64,000 nt of DNA, taken from Platerodrilus igneus (Eukaryota; Arthropoda; Insecta; Coleoptera; Lycidae). Position 1 is the stretch's first letter; every line of letters begins with the position of its first letter. Positions 1-10,500 of this stretch are shown in pieces. Under the pieces are notes generated by a model, which was given only the letters and a program-made list of their open reading frames with translations, made no database searches and was not told the origin of the DNA. The DNA lies in NCBI GenBank assembly GCA_036346225.1, contig JARFIW010001215.1, positions 5,842,501 through 5,906,500 of the forward strand, given 5' to 3'. The position numbers and the translations under genes were made by a program.

Positions 1-289
1 AACAAGTTAAACCCTGACTTATTAAGAAATTTGTACAATACATTATAGGGGCACTAGCCGAAAGTAAAATATCCGAGACGGGCAAGGAAGTAGTGCCAAT
101 GGCAGTCGCTGAGATGCTAACCCTATAACAAGCATGGAAATCGCGAAGTGATTAGTCCGCACTAAATAGTCTACTGCTGCTGATCTTGATGGTGTTTTGG
201 TGAACTACATCAGAAGCGATGGCTGGTAAGAAGTTCTCCGTTTCCTGTACAACTTTGTCATGTTGGCATGAAGACAACTATCAGCGTGG
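1..289. other. Unassigned left flank
   Basis: No open reading frame with recognisable content. The right part (about 240-289) runs into the retrotransposon remnant and may be a decayed upstream part of the same ORF, but I cannot support that from motifs. Confidence 0.3.
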
Positions 290-292
290 AGA

Positions 293-960
293 ATGAACAG
301 GACTATGCTAATTTTCAAGAAGGGTAAGGATGGTAGGAGGGCCGAGAACTGTGGATTCCTTATCATTAGCTCCAACCTGTGCCATTGGTTCTGGGGTATT
401 ATAGACCCCAAGCTCAGGCAGTATGTCCAAGTTCACGCCCCGACAAAAAGGCTTCGTCTCCAGTCGAGGTGTTTCAATAATGTGCACATCATATACGAGT
501 TGCTGCGGCACTCAAAGCAAACGGGCACTAGCCTGGTTGCAGTGCAGATCGATATCAGTAAGGCTTTTCATACAGTTCCCTATCCGACAACTGAGGCTGC
601 ACTGCACGCTCCAGGTCTTCCATAGCAGGTGGTACATATGGTGGAAGACAGATATAGGGATGTTCGTACTGAAATAAAAATTCGAGATAAAAAAATTGAT
701 CTCGTCCTTAAGAGAGGGATTAAGCAGGGTGACCCCCTTTCACAATTCAATGCAGTAATAGAGAAGTAACCAGAGTGCTCCATAGGTGGGGATACACACG
801 TTTTCTGTTTGGTCTTTGCCGACGTTTTGACACACGTCGCGGGCACAGTATTACAACCAGAAGATCAGATCAGGCAGATGGAGCAGTACCTTAGGGACCT
901 AGGTATGACAATGTTGGCGCAGAAGAGCGTTTGCTCCTGTTTCGCCTGGTACCTGATTGA
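293..960 (+). pseudogene. RLE-type non-LTR retrotransposon, RT fingers/palm (broken)
   Basis: Reverse transcriptase of an R2/NeSL-like LINE, which would copy the element RNA at a nicked genomic target. The first frame reads IFKKGKDGRRAEN, then ISSNLC and LVAVQIDISKAFHTVP, the usual order of RT motifs ahead of and including motif A (D of IDISKAF). The palm motif C lies near 820 and reads LVFADVLTHVAG, where the second catalytic Asp of the normal FADD box is Val. It is followed by EQYLRDLGM and KSVCSCFAW. Frame changes and stops separate these blocks, so no protein can be made. The neighbours downstream are the thumb and endonuclease parts of the same ORF. Clade placement rests on the C-terminal architecture (see 1600-2190). 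Confidence 0.85.
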
Positions 961-966
961 CCCAGG

Positions 967-1428
967 TTGAAAATGGAAAATGGAGATGCAATACCGTTCA
1001 CAGGCCCGGGATTGTACCTTAATTACCTTGGTGTAAAAATACCTCCTTGGGCGGGGATAACCATTGAGAGCGTCAGGGTTGACTTTGTTGCAGTGCTAGC
1101 GCGTGTTAAGCAACTAGCACTAGCCAACCAAAAAGTAAAACTCATCTCCAATTACCTTATCCCCCACTACGTTTATCGATGGGTGGTAGCAGTCCCACCC
1201 TTAACATATTTAAGATCATTAGACCAGGAGCTGCAGGTAGTTTTTCCTGAAATCTATCATTTGCTACAGCAAACTTCGAATGGACTGCTATACTATAGCA
1301 AGAATGACGGGCGATTAATGTTTCCCAAGTCGGAAACTCTCGTTGTTTCGAGCACGTTGAAAACATTGATCAAATTCCTTAGAAGCGAAGATCCCATAAT
1401 GAAAGCCCTGGAGCGGACACCAAGTTAA
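967..1428 (+). pseudogene. RLE-type LINE, RT thumb/connector segment
   Basis: The longest intact reading frame of this LINE remnant (153 codons). It continues the RT palm segment in another frame after a stop. It carries YLGVKIPPWAGI, LISNYLIPHYVYRWVVAVPP and LRSLDQELQVVFPEIYHL, and then TSNGLLYYSKNDGRLMFP. The last block matches the conserved stretch of R2/NeSL superclade proteins in which the thumb is followed by a Gly-rich 'SK.DGGLG.P' motif. The annotated Met is internal and not a true start. Downstream, codons up to about 1600 are frame-shifted but still hold recognisable residues. Confidence 0.8.
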
Positions 1429-1599
1429 AAACACGGCTGATGATGATGTTCGCTGCATGCAGTATGGTCCATCTCAGAACCAGAAATCGACCTATTGAAG
1501 AGGCAGAGAGAGACGAACTTGTGGGTTGAGCCACCAAAAGCTCTCAAGAAAGTCGGTCGCGGCGCTCACCGACTATAAAATTGCCAACGCATGACTTCG

Positions 1600-2190
1600 C
1601 AACCCAATGTTGCTGAGGTCATGCAGACAAATAAAGATGCTCAAAATGAAAGCTAAATCATGTGCTGATAGGGTGACAATGAATTGGGTGGTTCCACAGG
1701 TCGATATCAACTGTCGCAGGTGTGAATCCCAGCTGGAGACACTGGGTCACATCCTGGGACAGTGCATTCATACAACGAGCAAAAGGATCCGCCGCCACAA
1801 CGAGATTTGCGACCTCGTTGAAGATGAATTACAAAAGCAGCAGCCAGCGGTATCAGTAACGAGGAACCTACGTTAAAGCTTCTCTCGGGCAGGAATCTCA
1901 AATCTTATCTGGTGCTACAAAACCAGAGAAGGGTCTTCGTGGTCGACATAACAGTTCGCCACGAGGACAATGATTACCTGGACCAGGGATGAATATCTAA
2001 GATCAATAAATAAAGCCAACTGGTACCGCCCTCCTTATGGAATTAGGTGCAACCACAGAAGAACTCCAGCCACTTGTGGTAAGAGAGGAGCGATGCCGAA
2101 GGAGACGGTTAAAGTCCTAGCTCAACTGGACATCACCGACAGAAAGACGCTGTTAACAATATCGTTGATAGCGCACGTAGTTCTATAGAA
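1600..2190 (+). pseudogene. RLE-type LINE, CCHC finger and restriction-like endonuclease
   Basis: C-terminal end of the element protein. Near 1708-1800 it reads CRRCESQLETLGHILGQC followed by RRHNEICDL, the zinc-binding C-x2-C...H-x4-C motif that precedes the endonuclease in R2/NeSL-type LINEs. Near 1926-1980 it reads RRVFVVDITVRHED, fitting the conserved 'VVDVTVRYE' strand with a catalytic Asp of the restriction-like endonuclease. It ends with LLTISLIAHVV just before 2190. This order (RT, CCHC, endonuclease) assigns the element to the RLE-bearing LINEs rather than the APE-bearing ones. Several stops and frame changes make it non-functional. R2, R4/Dong, NeSL and Utopia cannot be separated by eye. 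Confidence 0.8.
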
Positions 2191-2200
2191 TTCTAACATA

Positions 2201-2509
2201 AGGTTATGGACTACGACGATCCAGGCCGGGAATATCGGCTACTGACCTGACCCTAAAAAATTTCAGAGAATAGCTCTCCAACATTATGTGTTGTTAATTG
2301 TGGTGTCGTGTTATTTATTATTAGGTTAGGTTTTATTATTTACGTACGAGAGTACCACTGTCCCTTTTTGGCGTGGTGTGATCCTGTTGTGACATCCTGG
2401 TGCATCATTGTCCCTTTTGGCATGGTATTATCTATTTTAACTGTGCTGTTTCATCTTTGTGACTACCTTAGCTTTATTGGCGGGTACTATGGTACCGTGA
2501 TATTTATTA
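2201..2509. other. No gene seen
   Basis: T-rich interval between the LINE remnant and a SINE. No coding motif recognised; the long frame crossing it runs through the SINE head and is not credible. Confidence 0.4.
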
Positions 2510-2790
2510 GGCGGCTCCGTGGTGTAGTTGGTATGCGTATGACTACTATGCCCAAGGTCCCGGGTTCAAATCCCGACATGGTCCGCTTGAAAAATGTTAG
2601 GCAAGCACTTTTCACAAAAATACTCCCTCCTTCGGATAGAGGTAAAATGGAGGTCTCGCGCGTGAGTGTTGTCATGCATGTTAAAGATCCCTACCTTGTT
2701 TGAAACAGCAAGGGTTCGGCAAAATTCAAAATTTCAGGTTAAAAAACTTGGTTTCTGGAAAATGTAGTACCTTCAGGTATGTAGGGAGTA
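2510..2790 (+). mobile_element. tRNA-derived SINE, copy 1
   Basis: The head looks like a tRNA gene: a box A-like TGGTGTAGTTGG near 2519 and a box B-like GGGTTCAAATCCC near 2563 (internal RNA polymerase III promoter), but no functional cloverleaf is claimed. The body continues through CCCTCCTTCGGATAGAGG, GGTAAAATGGAGG and AAAGATCCCTACCTTG to GTAGTACCTTCAGG. The whole length aligns with the inverted copy at 3826-4125, which establishes it as a dispersed repeat. Flanking GATATT-rich sequence on both sides may be a decayed target duplication. It is mobilised in trans by a LINE (family knowledge); which LINE is unknown. Confidence 0.8.
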
Positions 2791-3069
2791 CAGCGATATT
2801 AGTATTAACTTTTTAGCCAGTTTATTAGAAAATGTTGGGGATGCGAGTCGTAAGGCGCCCATTGGGGCTGCAATGGCGGAGAGCGGGACCTGAGGCGCCG
2901 ATGGCATCCACCACGCGGTTTTCCTGGTCAATGACGCTCACCACGTCAGGACCTATTAACGGCTAATTTTTCCTATCCAAGTCGTACATCACTAAGTCTC
3001 AAGGTTTCATGTCTGAAGTGTTGATAGTGGGATATGAGCTAGGCACGCGTGAGGATATCGTGAATTCAG

Positions 3070-3480
3070 TTGATCCTTGAACAAAGAAGTCGTACTGGTC
3101 ATGGGCCCACTAATCCCGAAACTTTGACCACGCATGAGTGTAGTATGCAGTCTGGACATTATTTTCAACTTTTTAGTAGTTTAAAACCAAATGATAAAGA
3201 TTTATTGATGTTAGCTTCACTTAACAGTACTGTAGAGGAAAGGCAACCTATAACACTTACCTTAGCACAAACTTTAAAAGAATTACAAAGTGATAGTCCA
3301 GAAGTATATAACCTTAACATACTGTTTTCAAGACTAACGCAAAAAATGCCACAGTTTACTAGAGGCTAACAGCATGATGCACACGAGTTATTACGGCATC
3401 TGCTTGAAGTAGTTGTTATGGTACAACTGCAACATACACGAAAATGATGCCAGACTCGCATTAGTTGTAGATTTCGGTGG
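3070..3480 (+). pseudogene. USP16/45-like deubiquitinase pseudogene, N-terminal catalytic part
   Basis: Family role: a cysteine protease of the ubiquitin-specific peptidase class removing ubiquitin from substrates. The frame reads PITLTLAQTLKELQ, then NILFSRLTQKMPQF, a stop where a Gln would be expected, and QHDAHELLRHLLE. That order and the QQD-HELLR-LL box match USP16/USP45 proteins. The Cys box (NTCFFN type) is not visible upstream. The coding sequence is continuous where a host gene would have introns, so I favour a retrocopy, but this is inference. The gene resumes around 4.2-5.7 kb and again at 10501-11110. Confidence 0.75.
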
Positions 3481-3810
3481 GGGTAGGATCAAGCACGTAA
3501 TAATATATAGGCTAGCTGAAATAGAAACGTTAATATATGTACAAAGGTCGACAATGACCGCACCTTGGTCAGTCTGATAACAGTATATGTAAAAATAAAA
3601 GTAATATAACATGAATAGGTATTTTATTCAGAAAATTTCAGGTGGGAACTTTTTAATGACAATTATCTACAGGGTTAATGCTTAACACAAAGGAATAGGT
3701 TACCAAATACAACTCCTCTATTAAGGTTTCGTAATTTACTATTTACTATTATAGCTTTATGCGTATTTAGAAACGTTTCCAGATAAGCAACAGCTTTTCA
3801 AACTTTCATT
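3481..3810. other. No clear coding content
   Basis: Lies inside the span of the USP-like pseudogene. Frames are short and I recognise no motif; probably decayed coding sequence or an insertion. A T-rich minus-strand frame at 3391-3612 has no supporting motif. Confidence 0.3.
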
Positions 3811-3825
3811 GGAACTTGCATAATA
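3811..3825. repeat. SINE target-site duplication, left
   Basis: GGAACTTGCATAATA, repeated exactly at 4126-4140 on the other side of the SINE. Confidence 0.92.
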
Positions 3826-4125
3826 TTGCATTTACATTTCTAATGCTCCACCCGAAGGTACTACATTGGCCAGGAGGCGAGTTTTTTGTTGCCTGGAAAT
3901 TTAGAATTTTGCCGAACCCTTGCCGTTCCAGGCAAGGTAGGGATCTTTAACGTGCGTGACAACACTCACACACGGGACCTCCATTTCACCTCTCATCCGA
4001 ACGAGGGCGTAATTTTGTGAAAATGCTCACCTGTCATTTGTCAAGCAGTCGGCCGTGTCGGGATTCGAACCCAGGACCTTGGGATCCGTAGTCTTACGCT
4101 TACTACACTGATCCACAGCGACGCC
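3826..4125 (-). mobile_element. tRNA-derived SINE, copy 2, with 15-bp target duplication
   Basis: Read on the minus strand this is the same SINE as 2510-2790. The head starts GGCGTCGCTGTGGATC and box B reads GGGTTCGAATCCC. The body has the CCCTCGTTCGGATGAGAGG and AAAGATCCCTACCTTG blocks, and the tail holds GTAGTACCTTCGGGTGG. It is bounded by perfect direct repeats GGAACTTGCATAATA at 3811-3825 and 4126-4140, the product of LINE-type target-primed insertion. It is less decayed than copy 1 in the tRNA-like part and sits inside the USP-like pseudogene, so it is younger than that copy. Confidence 0.92.
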
Positions 4126-4140
4126 GGAACTTGCATAATA
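4126..4140. repeat. SINE target-site duplication, right
   Basis: Exact second copy of the 15-mer at 3811-3825. Confidence 0.92.
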
Positions 4141-4179
4141 ACGGGAAAATATCTATTTATAGTAAACTCTCTGGTTTCT

Positions 4180-5199
4180 AGTTGCTAAGATCTGACATAT
4201 TTTCATTAATATATAGCGTGGTCGTGAGCCCACAAGACTCGGCTTCTAGCAGCAATATAGACGTGGAACGTCATAAACATTCAGTAATATACAGTAGTGC
4301 GTTTAGAGATTTGAGTGGTACATGTATACGTAATAAAGAAAACTATACTAGGAAGATCTCACCACAAAATAATGCGGGACAGATGCAGTACCACTAAGTT
4401 AGGGTTGCCCTGGGGACAATCGAGTAGTAACCAATCATTGACAGTTCATACGGCAGCAAATCTCCAACATCAGCAACTAGTACTCCCGTTAAGTGGTAAA
4501 ATATATACCAAGAGGTAGCCCCAGGTAGGTAGTAATAGTACGAGTATAAAGGTAAGTGTCCACTCTTTATCCTACAACGGAAACACAACCATGGACGTGC
4601 TAAAAAACCAGGCACTAACTTTTGAAATTTTACAACTGACGGCTACTTACCAATTAACTGGAAAGCAGAAATTTTGAATAGGAATTGGTAATTGTTCGCT
4701 TAAAGTTCAAACACATTACGTGTGCAGACGAAACACCACGTAAAAGTCTAAAAACGGTGTCAAATAATTTTTCGTATGACAACTATCAAAACAAAGTCGA
4801 ATAGCTATCTATACAAAATTAAATGTAGTACAAGCAGTGTATACAGAGGAACATTGGTTGCCTAGCTACAACGTATCCTGAATTTAGAATAAGCAAAAAA
4901 AACAGCAACTACATGATATTTAAATAGGAGTAGACCAATTATCAACCGGCAGAAAATGAACGTAACACAGTAAGTGAAGAGGATTTGTGAAAGTATCAAA
5001 CAGTAATACCAGAAAAATTAAGACACAGTTGCAAATCGGATACAGCATTAGTTAGAAGAAATAGAATTATACAAATTTACGGACAGCAAGCATCTGAATT
5101 ACTAACACCTACAGAAGAGTTTTTCTGGGTGCTTTAGTTAATACATTATAGTGGCAAGATTGTAAGCGTATTTCATTTCGAAACGAGTTCTTTCTCAAT
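4180..5199 (+). pseudogene. USP-like pseudogene, middle insert region (heavily decayed)
   Basis: Between the two recognisable catalytic parts of the USP-like gene. Frames are broken every 50-70 codons. Polar stretches such as SPQDSASSSNIDVERH (4182 frame) and TPTEEFFW (near 5110) look like low-complexity linker protein. USP16/45 family members carry a long, poorly conserved insert at this position, so continuity is expected. I cannot align it residue by residue, and part of it may be unrelated sequence. Confidence 0.4.
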
Positions 5200-5676
5200 T
5201 TGAGTTTGCCAATACCGAAAACAAAAATTCAGCCAATATTACGCCGCAAAGAAGAAGAATTAGTCAAAAACAAATGTTCAAAACCTCAAATAAATATGAT
5301 GCCCCATAAAAAACACAGAAAACAAAAAATGGGTTCTAAACATGTAGGATTAAATTATAGTGGAGCCTTTACTATCAACGAAGCTAAAAACGTAATAGAG
5401 AACAAATCAGAATGTAACTTTTATGCCGATACAAAAGATTTTATCACTGAAAACTCGTCAAACGAAAAAGTTGCTAACGGAGTATGTTCTTGTGATAGTG
5501 GTGTCCCCAGCACCGCAATAGAATCTATAGATCAAGGCAATCCAGATAGCATTCCTTCGTCCAACGAAACACATGTTGATGTAGGTAGTTCAAATGAGAT
5601 TGACTGTCCTGAAACACAAGGTGCCTTCTTTATAAACAAAAACATTGATATAACAGATGATTTAGAAAACTATATT
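5200..5676 (+). pseudogene. USP-like pseudogene, charged insert (interrupted by element G2)
   Basis: A 159-codon open stretch with basic clusters (PHKKHRKQKMGSKHVG) and then acidic, Ser/Asn-rich protein ending DDLENYI, where the gypsy element G2 begins. If G2 and one copy of its TATT target duplication are ignored, the frame runs straight on into 10501 (ILNDKLSFLFND...), which shows both sides are one gene. USP16/45 proteins have a Lys-rich then acidic insert at the same place between the Cys-side and His-side halves of the catalytic domain. No start codon is implied; the Leu/Met at 5200 is internal. Confidence 0.75.
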
Positions 5677-6320
5677 TGTTATAATCGAAGGTATAACCGT
5701 TAGAGTCCCGCGCGCACGTGTCAGAGCCACGACGACAGTTGGCAATACATACTAAAATGTACATAATATTGCACAATAAAGCTATTACGTCATAATTGCG
5801 TCTCAAATTGTATCACATACCAAAAATGTTTATTGTGATACAAGAGGCGCCTTAAAGGAAAAGATAAAATGTACTCACTTAAAATGTGGAACTCTCCGCG
5901 ATTTTGCGATTATCCTTGCGCAGGGGCCATATTCATCTTTGTGGTTCGGGCGTGGTTGGGTTACGCCGTCGTTGAAGCTAGATTAATTTTTCTTCCCTCT
6001 TCTTTTGTTTGTAGGCAGGACGAAGGAATAAGATGAAGGTAGAGATACGATAGTACCAGAGATAAATGGAAACCTACATTCTGAAAAAAAAGACAAAAAA
6101 GACGACACAGATAAACTTCACTGTTCGGCTAATCCGTCGTCGTGTCGGAAACCGCGCACTTACTTCCTCACTCCACGTCTGCGCATTCTCTTGCGCCGAC
6201 GCAACTGTTTGAAGTGACGGAAATGAACAAGTTTATTTTTTTAAAATATTGGCGCGAATTCAGTCACATATTTAAAACTTAAACCAAAAATGATACATAG
6301 CCGATTTTCGGCATGTAATA
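5677..6320 (-). repeat. G2 3' LTR
   Basis: About 644 bp, aligning with 9399-10500 apart from the MITE there. In element orientation it starts TATTACATGCCGAAAATCGG (first G of TGTTAC mutated) with a hairpin-forming palindrome, and it ends GATTATAACA. It contains CAATAAACA, a possible poly(A) signal, near 5835. It is preceded in the element by CTTTGTCGCGAT, also found just ahead of the 3' LTRs of G1 and G3. Confidence 0.88.
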
Positions 6321-7024
6321 ATCGCGACAAAGCCATAAAAGAAAAAAAAATCTCAAAAAAAGAAAATGACTGTTAGCACGGTAAAGGCTTAAAATCTAAA
6401 TCCTAACTAACCTACATAAACCCTAATTTAAATTCTAGAAAATGTTTATTTTAAGCGCCACCTGGTTTTTTCAACCGGTAACACGTCTTACGATTTACCA
6501 GGAAACGGAATGTGTAGCCCCATTGTTTATGAACTACATTTATAAATGCACACACGAGTCTTTAATGTGGAGCAGTTATAATCGACAGCACAAATTTGTC
6601 GAAGAGCACGAAACATACTAAAACTAAAACAAATGCGACAAGTCGCCTAACATATATACTATAACTAAAGCTAACATTACAGTTTTTAAGTGTATACGCA
6701 CATAAGCATTGCATTTAAACTGTTTTTCCTTTGGCAAGAAATGCCCAAATTTCAAAATGTCCAAAAGAGCAAGTTACTCTGCACTTTAGCAAATTTTTTG
6801 TACTAGTACTTTAGCTTAATAAACAATACACATCAAAACTTGTTTCTGACATGGTTGTGAATTAATAAATTTACCAACAGTACCATCTTACTAATTTCTT
6901 ATATTACTAACCTAACAAATTTCATTTCTACCATCAGGTTAGCTTCTTCACTCAATATTCAAAAAATAATTCCTACGTCTGATCGTAAATACCAAACGTT
7001 AGGAAGATAGAAAGATAAAGCAAA

Positions 7025-7112
7025 ATCTCAAGTTATTATCAAAGATAATAGGTAAGATAACGATATAAAGCTTAAGTTATTATCAAAGATAATAGGTAAG
7101 ATAACGATATTA
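7025..7112 (-). repeat. Minisatellite of ~44-bp units, 2 copies (G2)
   Basis: Two nearly identical units containing TTATTATCAAAGATAATA and TAAGATAACGATAT. The same minisatellite has about 8 units in G1 (21953-22312) and 4 in G3 (39047-39212). Each unit holds the palindrome TATTATC-TTT-GATAATA. Confidence 0.8.
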
Positions 7113-8159
7113 AGATATAACTAGATAACAATAGGTGGATCCGAAACGTCCCAGCACGCTTAGGCACGCTACGACTACATACATTAAAGATATAGCGTAG
7201 AATTCCCCAGCTCACCAAGCCGTCTCGTCATCCATCTCAAAGACACAAGTTTGAGTGGCTCCTTGAAGCCGTTATATAGGTAAGATAAGACATATAAGTT
7301 AAAAAAAAATTACTAGACTCTAACGAGTGCATCCACTGCGATAAGAAAATCAGACAAAAGTTGAAACAACAACTTAAAAGTATCACTACAGATACCTTCA
7401 CACAAAAAACCAACTGTTGCAAGGTAATTTTTAAAAACGGTAACGCCATAAACACACAAGAATGCCTAACTATAAGTAGTTAAATACAAACACACTGTTC
7501 CAATATGCTAAGACAACTGAGAATTCGATAAGATATCAATAAAAAGCGATAGCACCTCGCCACGAAGTTAAAAAAAAACAACAAAGAAATGTTTATATGT
7601 TCTGATGACTTAGTAGAAGGAGAAATAAGGATAAAGTGGACGACTGTAATAATTCAGAAGAAAAACGCATGGAATAGAAATTCCTAGTTTTTTACAACTG
7701 CGAATATGGATATTTCTTACAATGGCATAAGCCGCATTTCCTATGTGAGCCCAAAGAAACAAGCATCCACTCAAAACATCAGCTAAAACCAATCATAAAA
7801 ATTCAATGAGTTATTGCAACCAAAGTTACGACAATCACCACAAAATTAAACGATGTAAGATAAATGCTGAAAACAAAATAATATGTTGTAGAAAAGGTGC
7901 CAAGATTAATTAAACGAAGCAACAAAGTTATATTAGGCAGTCTAGATAATAAACCGATATGTGGCTAACAATAAGTTCAAGGGGAAGTCAACAAGTAGCA
8001 AAAAGATAGCTAGTTTAAGGTAAATAAATTAACCGTGTAAAGGTAGGTGCTGTATAAGGAATGAAACGAATAGATAAAGTTAACAAATTCATAACAGGGA
8101 TAGAAACATTAGGTAAACCGTTAAAGAAATTAAACGTGAAAATTTTTGGATGTACGCAA

Positions 8160-8360
8160 AGCTTAAACGGTTTTAAAGATAATTTCCTGCCACCTAGTGT
8201 GGTTTAAATCGATATATGAAGAGATAGCAGTAATTAAAACTCGATTTACTGATAAAATTGTTGAAGAACAAAAGATATATCTTACAACGCATATAATTAC
8301 TAGGGTGACAGCCCTCCTTTGAGCTTCACCTAGACTAATAAAGAAAAACTTCAACATCAT
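8160..8360 (-). pseudogene. G2 integrase fragment
   Basis: Minus-strand peptide SVNRVLITAISSYIDLNHT followed by WQEIIFKTV. It aligns with the part of the G1 integrase just after its catalytic Glu (VNKVLITAISFYIDSDHT), so it is the end of the DDE core. The sequence upstream that should hold the catalytic Glu is scrambled relative to G1. The fragment stops at ALRTSK and is joined directly to the 3' noncoding part, a deletion of several hundred bases compared with G1. Confidence 0.65.
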
Positions 8361-8394
8361 TCTTAAAAAAATGATTCGAAAATTGCTAAAGCGA

Positions 8395-8520
8395 TAAACT
8401 TATCCCGAGTCTCGTCTAGACTTATGTAATGCTGAGCGACCAACCCTTCATAAGTCTCGTCTAGACTAACATACTGCTGAGCGAGAAACTTTGACGGCAA
8501 ATCTCGCCTAGACCAAATAG
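8395..8520. repeat. Short tandem repeat with CTCGTCTAGACT cores
   Basis: AGTCTCGTCTAGACT at about 8407 and AAGTCTCGTCTAGACT at about 8452, then a weaker AATCTCGCCTAGACC near 8498, each followed by an ATGCTGAGCGA-like block in the first two. Roughly 47-50 bp units inside G2. Function unknown. Confidence 0.6.
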
Positions 8521-9380
8521 ATCTTAAAATGCTGCGTTGCAATATCGATATATCTAAAAAATATGCTATCAAAACAAAATCATACTCGCTACACAAAAGC
8601 AATATTCTACGATACATGTATAGAAAAAACAGTATTCCAAATTATTAAAATATTCCTTTTATATCGAGAGAATTTATCAACAATCATCGTAGGGAAAGGG
8701 GATAGTAAATGAAGTTAAATGCAAAACATTATCATCAAGCTCATTATTGTAATGTTTAAAGAAGCCGATATCACGAAATCAAGTTTATTATAGCGTTGTA
8801 GAAGGTAAAAAGTAAAAATTCAGTTAATTGCATAAGCTATATTTAGAGACATAACTTTAGTGTATTTTTAAGGAGTTTTTTTAATCATAATAAATGGTAA
8901 ATAAAAGCTTTTTATCTATAACTAAAATACTTACATAAAGAATTAGTAATCCAAGCACATGTTAAAGTGAGGTTATGTAATTTACTAGACACATTTGAAA
9001 GTTATACACTTTAGTTTCATTCTAAATTAGATGAAGTAATTGTTTAAGAGAATTTAGAATACAAATACACTTTTTTTAAAAGAAAAATGCCAATTAATTA
9101 AGTTAGGAATAAGTTATGTGGAAGGTAAACAAAACACTAATCAAACATGGCTACCTAAATGCTTAGATTGACACATCAGCTGCATTCAACGTCATTTCAA
9201 CATGAGATAGATGTTGCCAGATTGCAATGTTGCCAGATTATATTTTTATATTTAAAAGCCATTAATAATTTTAAAAAATTATTATTTATTATTCTTTGAG
9301 TGAACAAGACCCAATTTCTGAAAAGACATTCAAAACTAACACCTTATAAGATACACAAGAGGCGAGGACAAATTTCAACA

Positions 9381-9397
9381 GAAACGTTCAGGCGCCA
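9381..9397 (-). promoter_or_regulatory. G2 primer-binding site
   Basis: In element orientation TGGCGCCTGAACGTTTC, one base after the 5' LTR end. TGGCGCC..AACG is the typical start of a site paired with a tRNA 3' end to prime minus-strand DNA. G1 has a diverged version (TGCCGCCTCAACG) at the same place. Confidence 0.8.
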
Positions 9398-9398
9398 C

Positions 9399-10500
9399 TG
9401 TTATAATCTCAGGTATAACCGTTATAGTTCCGCGCGCGCGTGCCAGAGCCACGACGACAGTTGGCAATACATATACCCTATTCACGTTAAATATGGGATG
9501 ACGTCATAATTCAAATAAATGCTGCGTTGGCATGGTTAAGCTATTTTATGTGTATTTCCTGATCAGAGTAACCATTTCTTGTGCGCGCTAATCCAAATGT
9601 TTAAGCATTCTAAATGTCAAATACTCGAAACTTGCAATGTATAAAGTGTTTTAGTACTGAAAAAACTGTTTAATATAAAGCACAAACGATTTACTACAAA
9701 ACTAAATAATGACAATAAAATGAGAAATGTCAAAGTAATACAAGGAAAAAGTGTTGCAACACCGAACAGAACTGCCAACTGCTACACACTAAACCCTAAT
9801 ATCATTAAACCTACGTTCATAGTTACGTTCACATTTTACAATCTCTAGCGCTTTATTACTGTTTATGACGTCATCCCATATTTAACGTGAATAGGGTATA
9901 CTAAAACGTACATAATATTGCACAATAAAGCTATTACATCAGAATTGCGTCTCAAATTGTATCACATACCAAAAATGTTTATTGTGATACAAGAGGCGCC
10001 TTAAAAGAAAAGATAAAATGTACTCACTTAAAATGTGGAACTCTCCGCGATTTTGCGATTATTCTTGCGCAGGGGCTATACTCTTCTTCGTGGATCTCGG
10101 CGTTGTTGGCGTGGTTCGGGCGTGGTTGGGTTACGCCGTCGTTGAAGCCAGATTAATTTTTCTTCCCTCTTCTTTTGTTTGTAGACAGGACGAAGGAATA
10201 AGGTGAAGATAGAGATACGATAGGGCCAGAGATAAATGGAAACCTACATTCTGAAAGAAAAGACAAAAAAGACGACACAGATAAACCCCACTGTTCGACG
10301 CCTCGTTGGCTAATTCGTCGTCGTGTCGGAAACCGCGCACTTACTTCCTCACTCCACGTCTGCGCATTCTCTTGCGCCGACGCAACTGTCCAAAGTGACG
10401 GAAATGAACAAGTTTATTTTTTAAAATATTGGCGCGAATTCAGTCACATATTTAAAACTTAAACCAAAAATGATACATAGCCGATTTTCGGCATGTAACA
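9399..10500 (-). repeat. G2 5' LTR (carrying a MITE)
   Basis: 1102 bp including the MITE at 9474-9898 and its TA duplication; about 675 bp without it. It begins TGTTACATGCCGAAAATCGG in element orientation and ends GATTATAACA next to the primer-binding site. Short frames inside it (for example 10018-10206) are not genes. Confidence 0.88.
9474..9898. mobile_element. 425-bp MITE with 36-bp perfect inverted repeats
   Basis: Ends TACCCTATTCACG...CGTGAATAGGGTA. The terminal inverted repeats 9474-9509 and 9863-9898 match over 36 bp and include the palindrome TGACGTCA. It is flanked by TA at 9472-9473 and 9899-9900. The sister LTR at 5677-6320 has the uninterrupted site (CAATACATACTAAAA), so the boundaries are direct observations. 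No ORF. TA duplication fits a Tc1/mariner-like or other TA-targeting transposase acting in trans; which one is unknown. Confidence 0.93.

Larger units (their letters stand above)
5677..10500 (-). mobile_element. Gypsy-type LTR retrotransposon G2 (internally deleted)
   Basis: Minus-strand element bounded by two related LTRs (9399-10500 is the 5' LTR, 5677-6320 the 3' LTR) and a 4-bp target duplication TATT at 5673-5676 and 10501-10504. LTR ends are TGTTAC...TATAACA in element orientation. A primer-binding site follows the 5' LTR. Most of gag-pol is gone. A short integrase part remains near 8160-8300, joined by deletion to a long 3' noncoding part (about 8150 down to 6321) that aligns with the same part of G1 at 20330-22963. 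It interrupts the USP-like pseudogene. The related element G1 in this window still shows gag and pol. Confidence 0.88.

Noticed and set aside
2510..2585. Functional tRNA gene
   Set aside because: Box A/B-like sequences are present but the same head recurs at 3826-4125 with a long shared non-tRNA body, so these are SINE heads.
7237..7792. Membrane protein ORFs on the minus strand
   Set aside because: Leu/Phe-rich frames within the G2 3' noncoding part; the matching part of G1 does not conserve them as protein.
8163..8360. C-terminal GPY/F part of the G2 integrase
   Set aside because: On comparison with G1 it aligns better with the stretch right after the catalytic Glu; the GPY/F part is deleted in G2.
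10018..10340. Genes on either strand
   Set aside because: Frames lie inside the G2 LTR.
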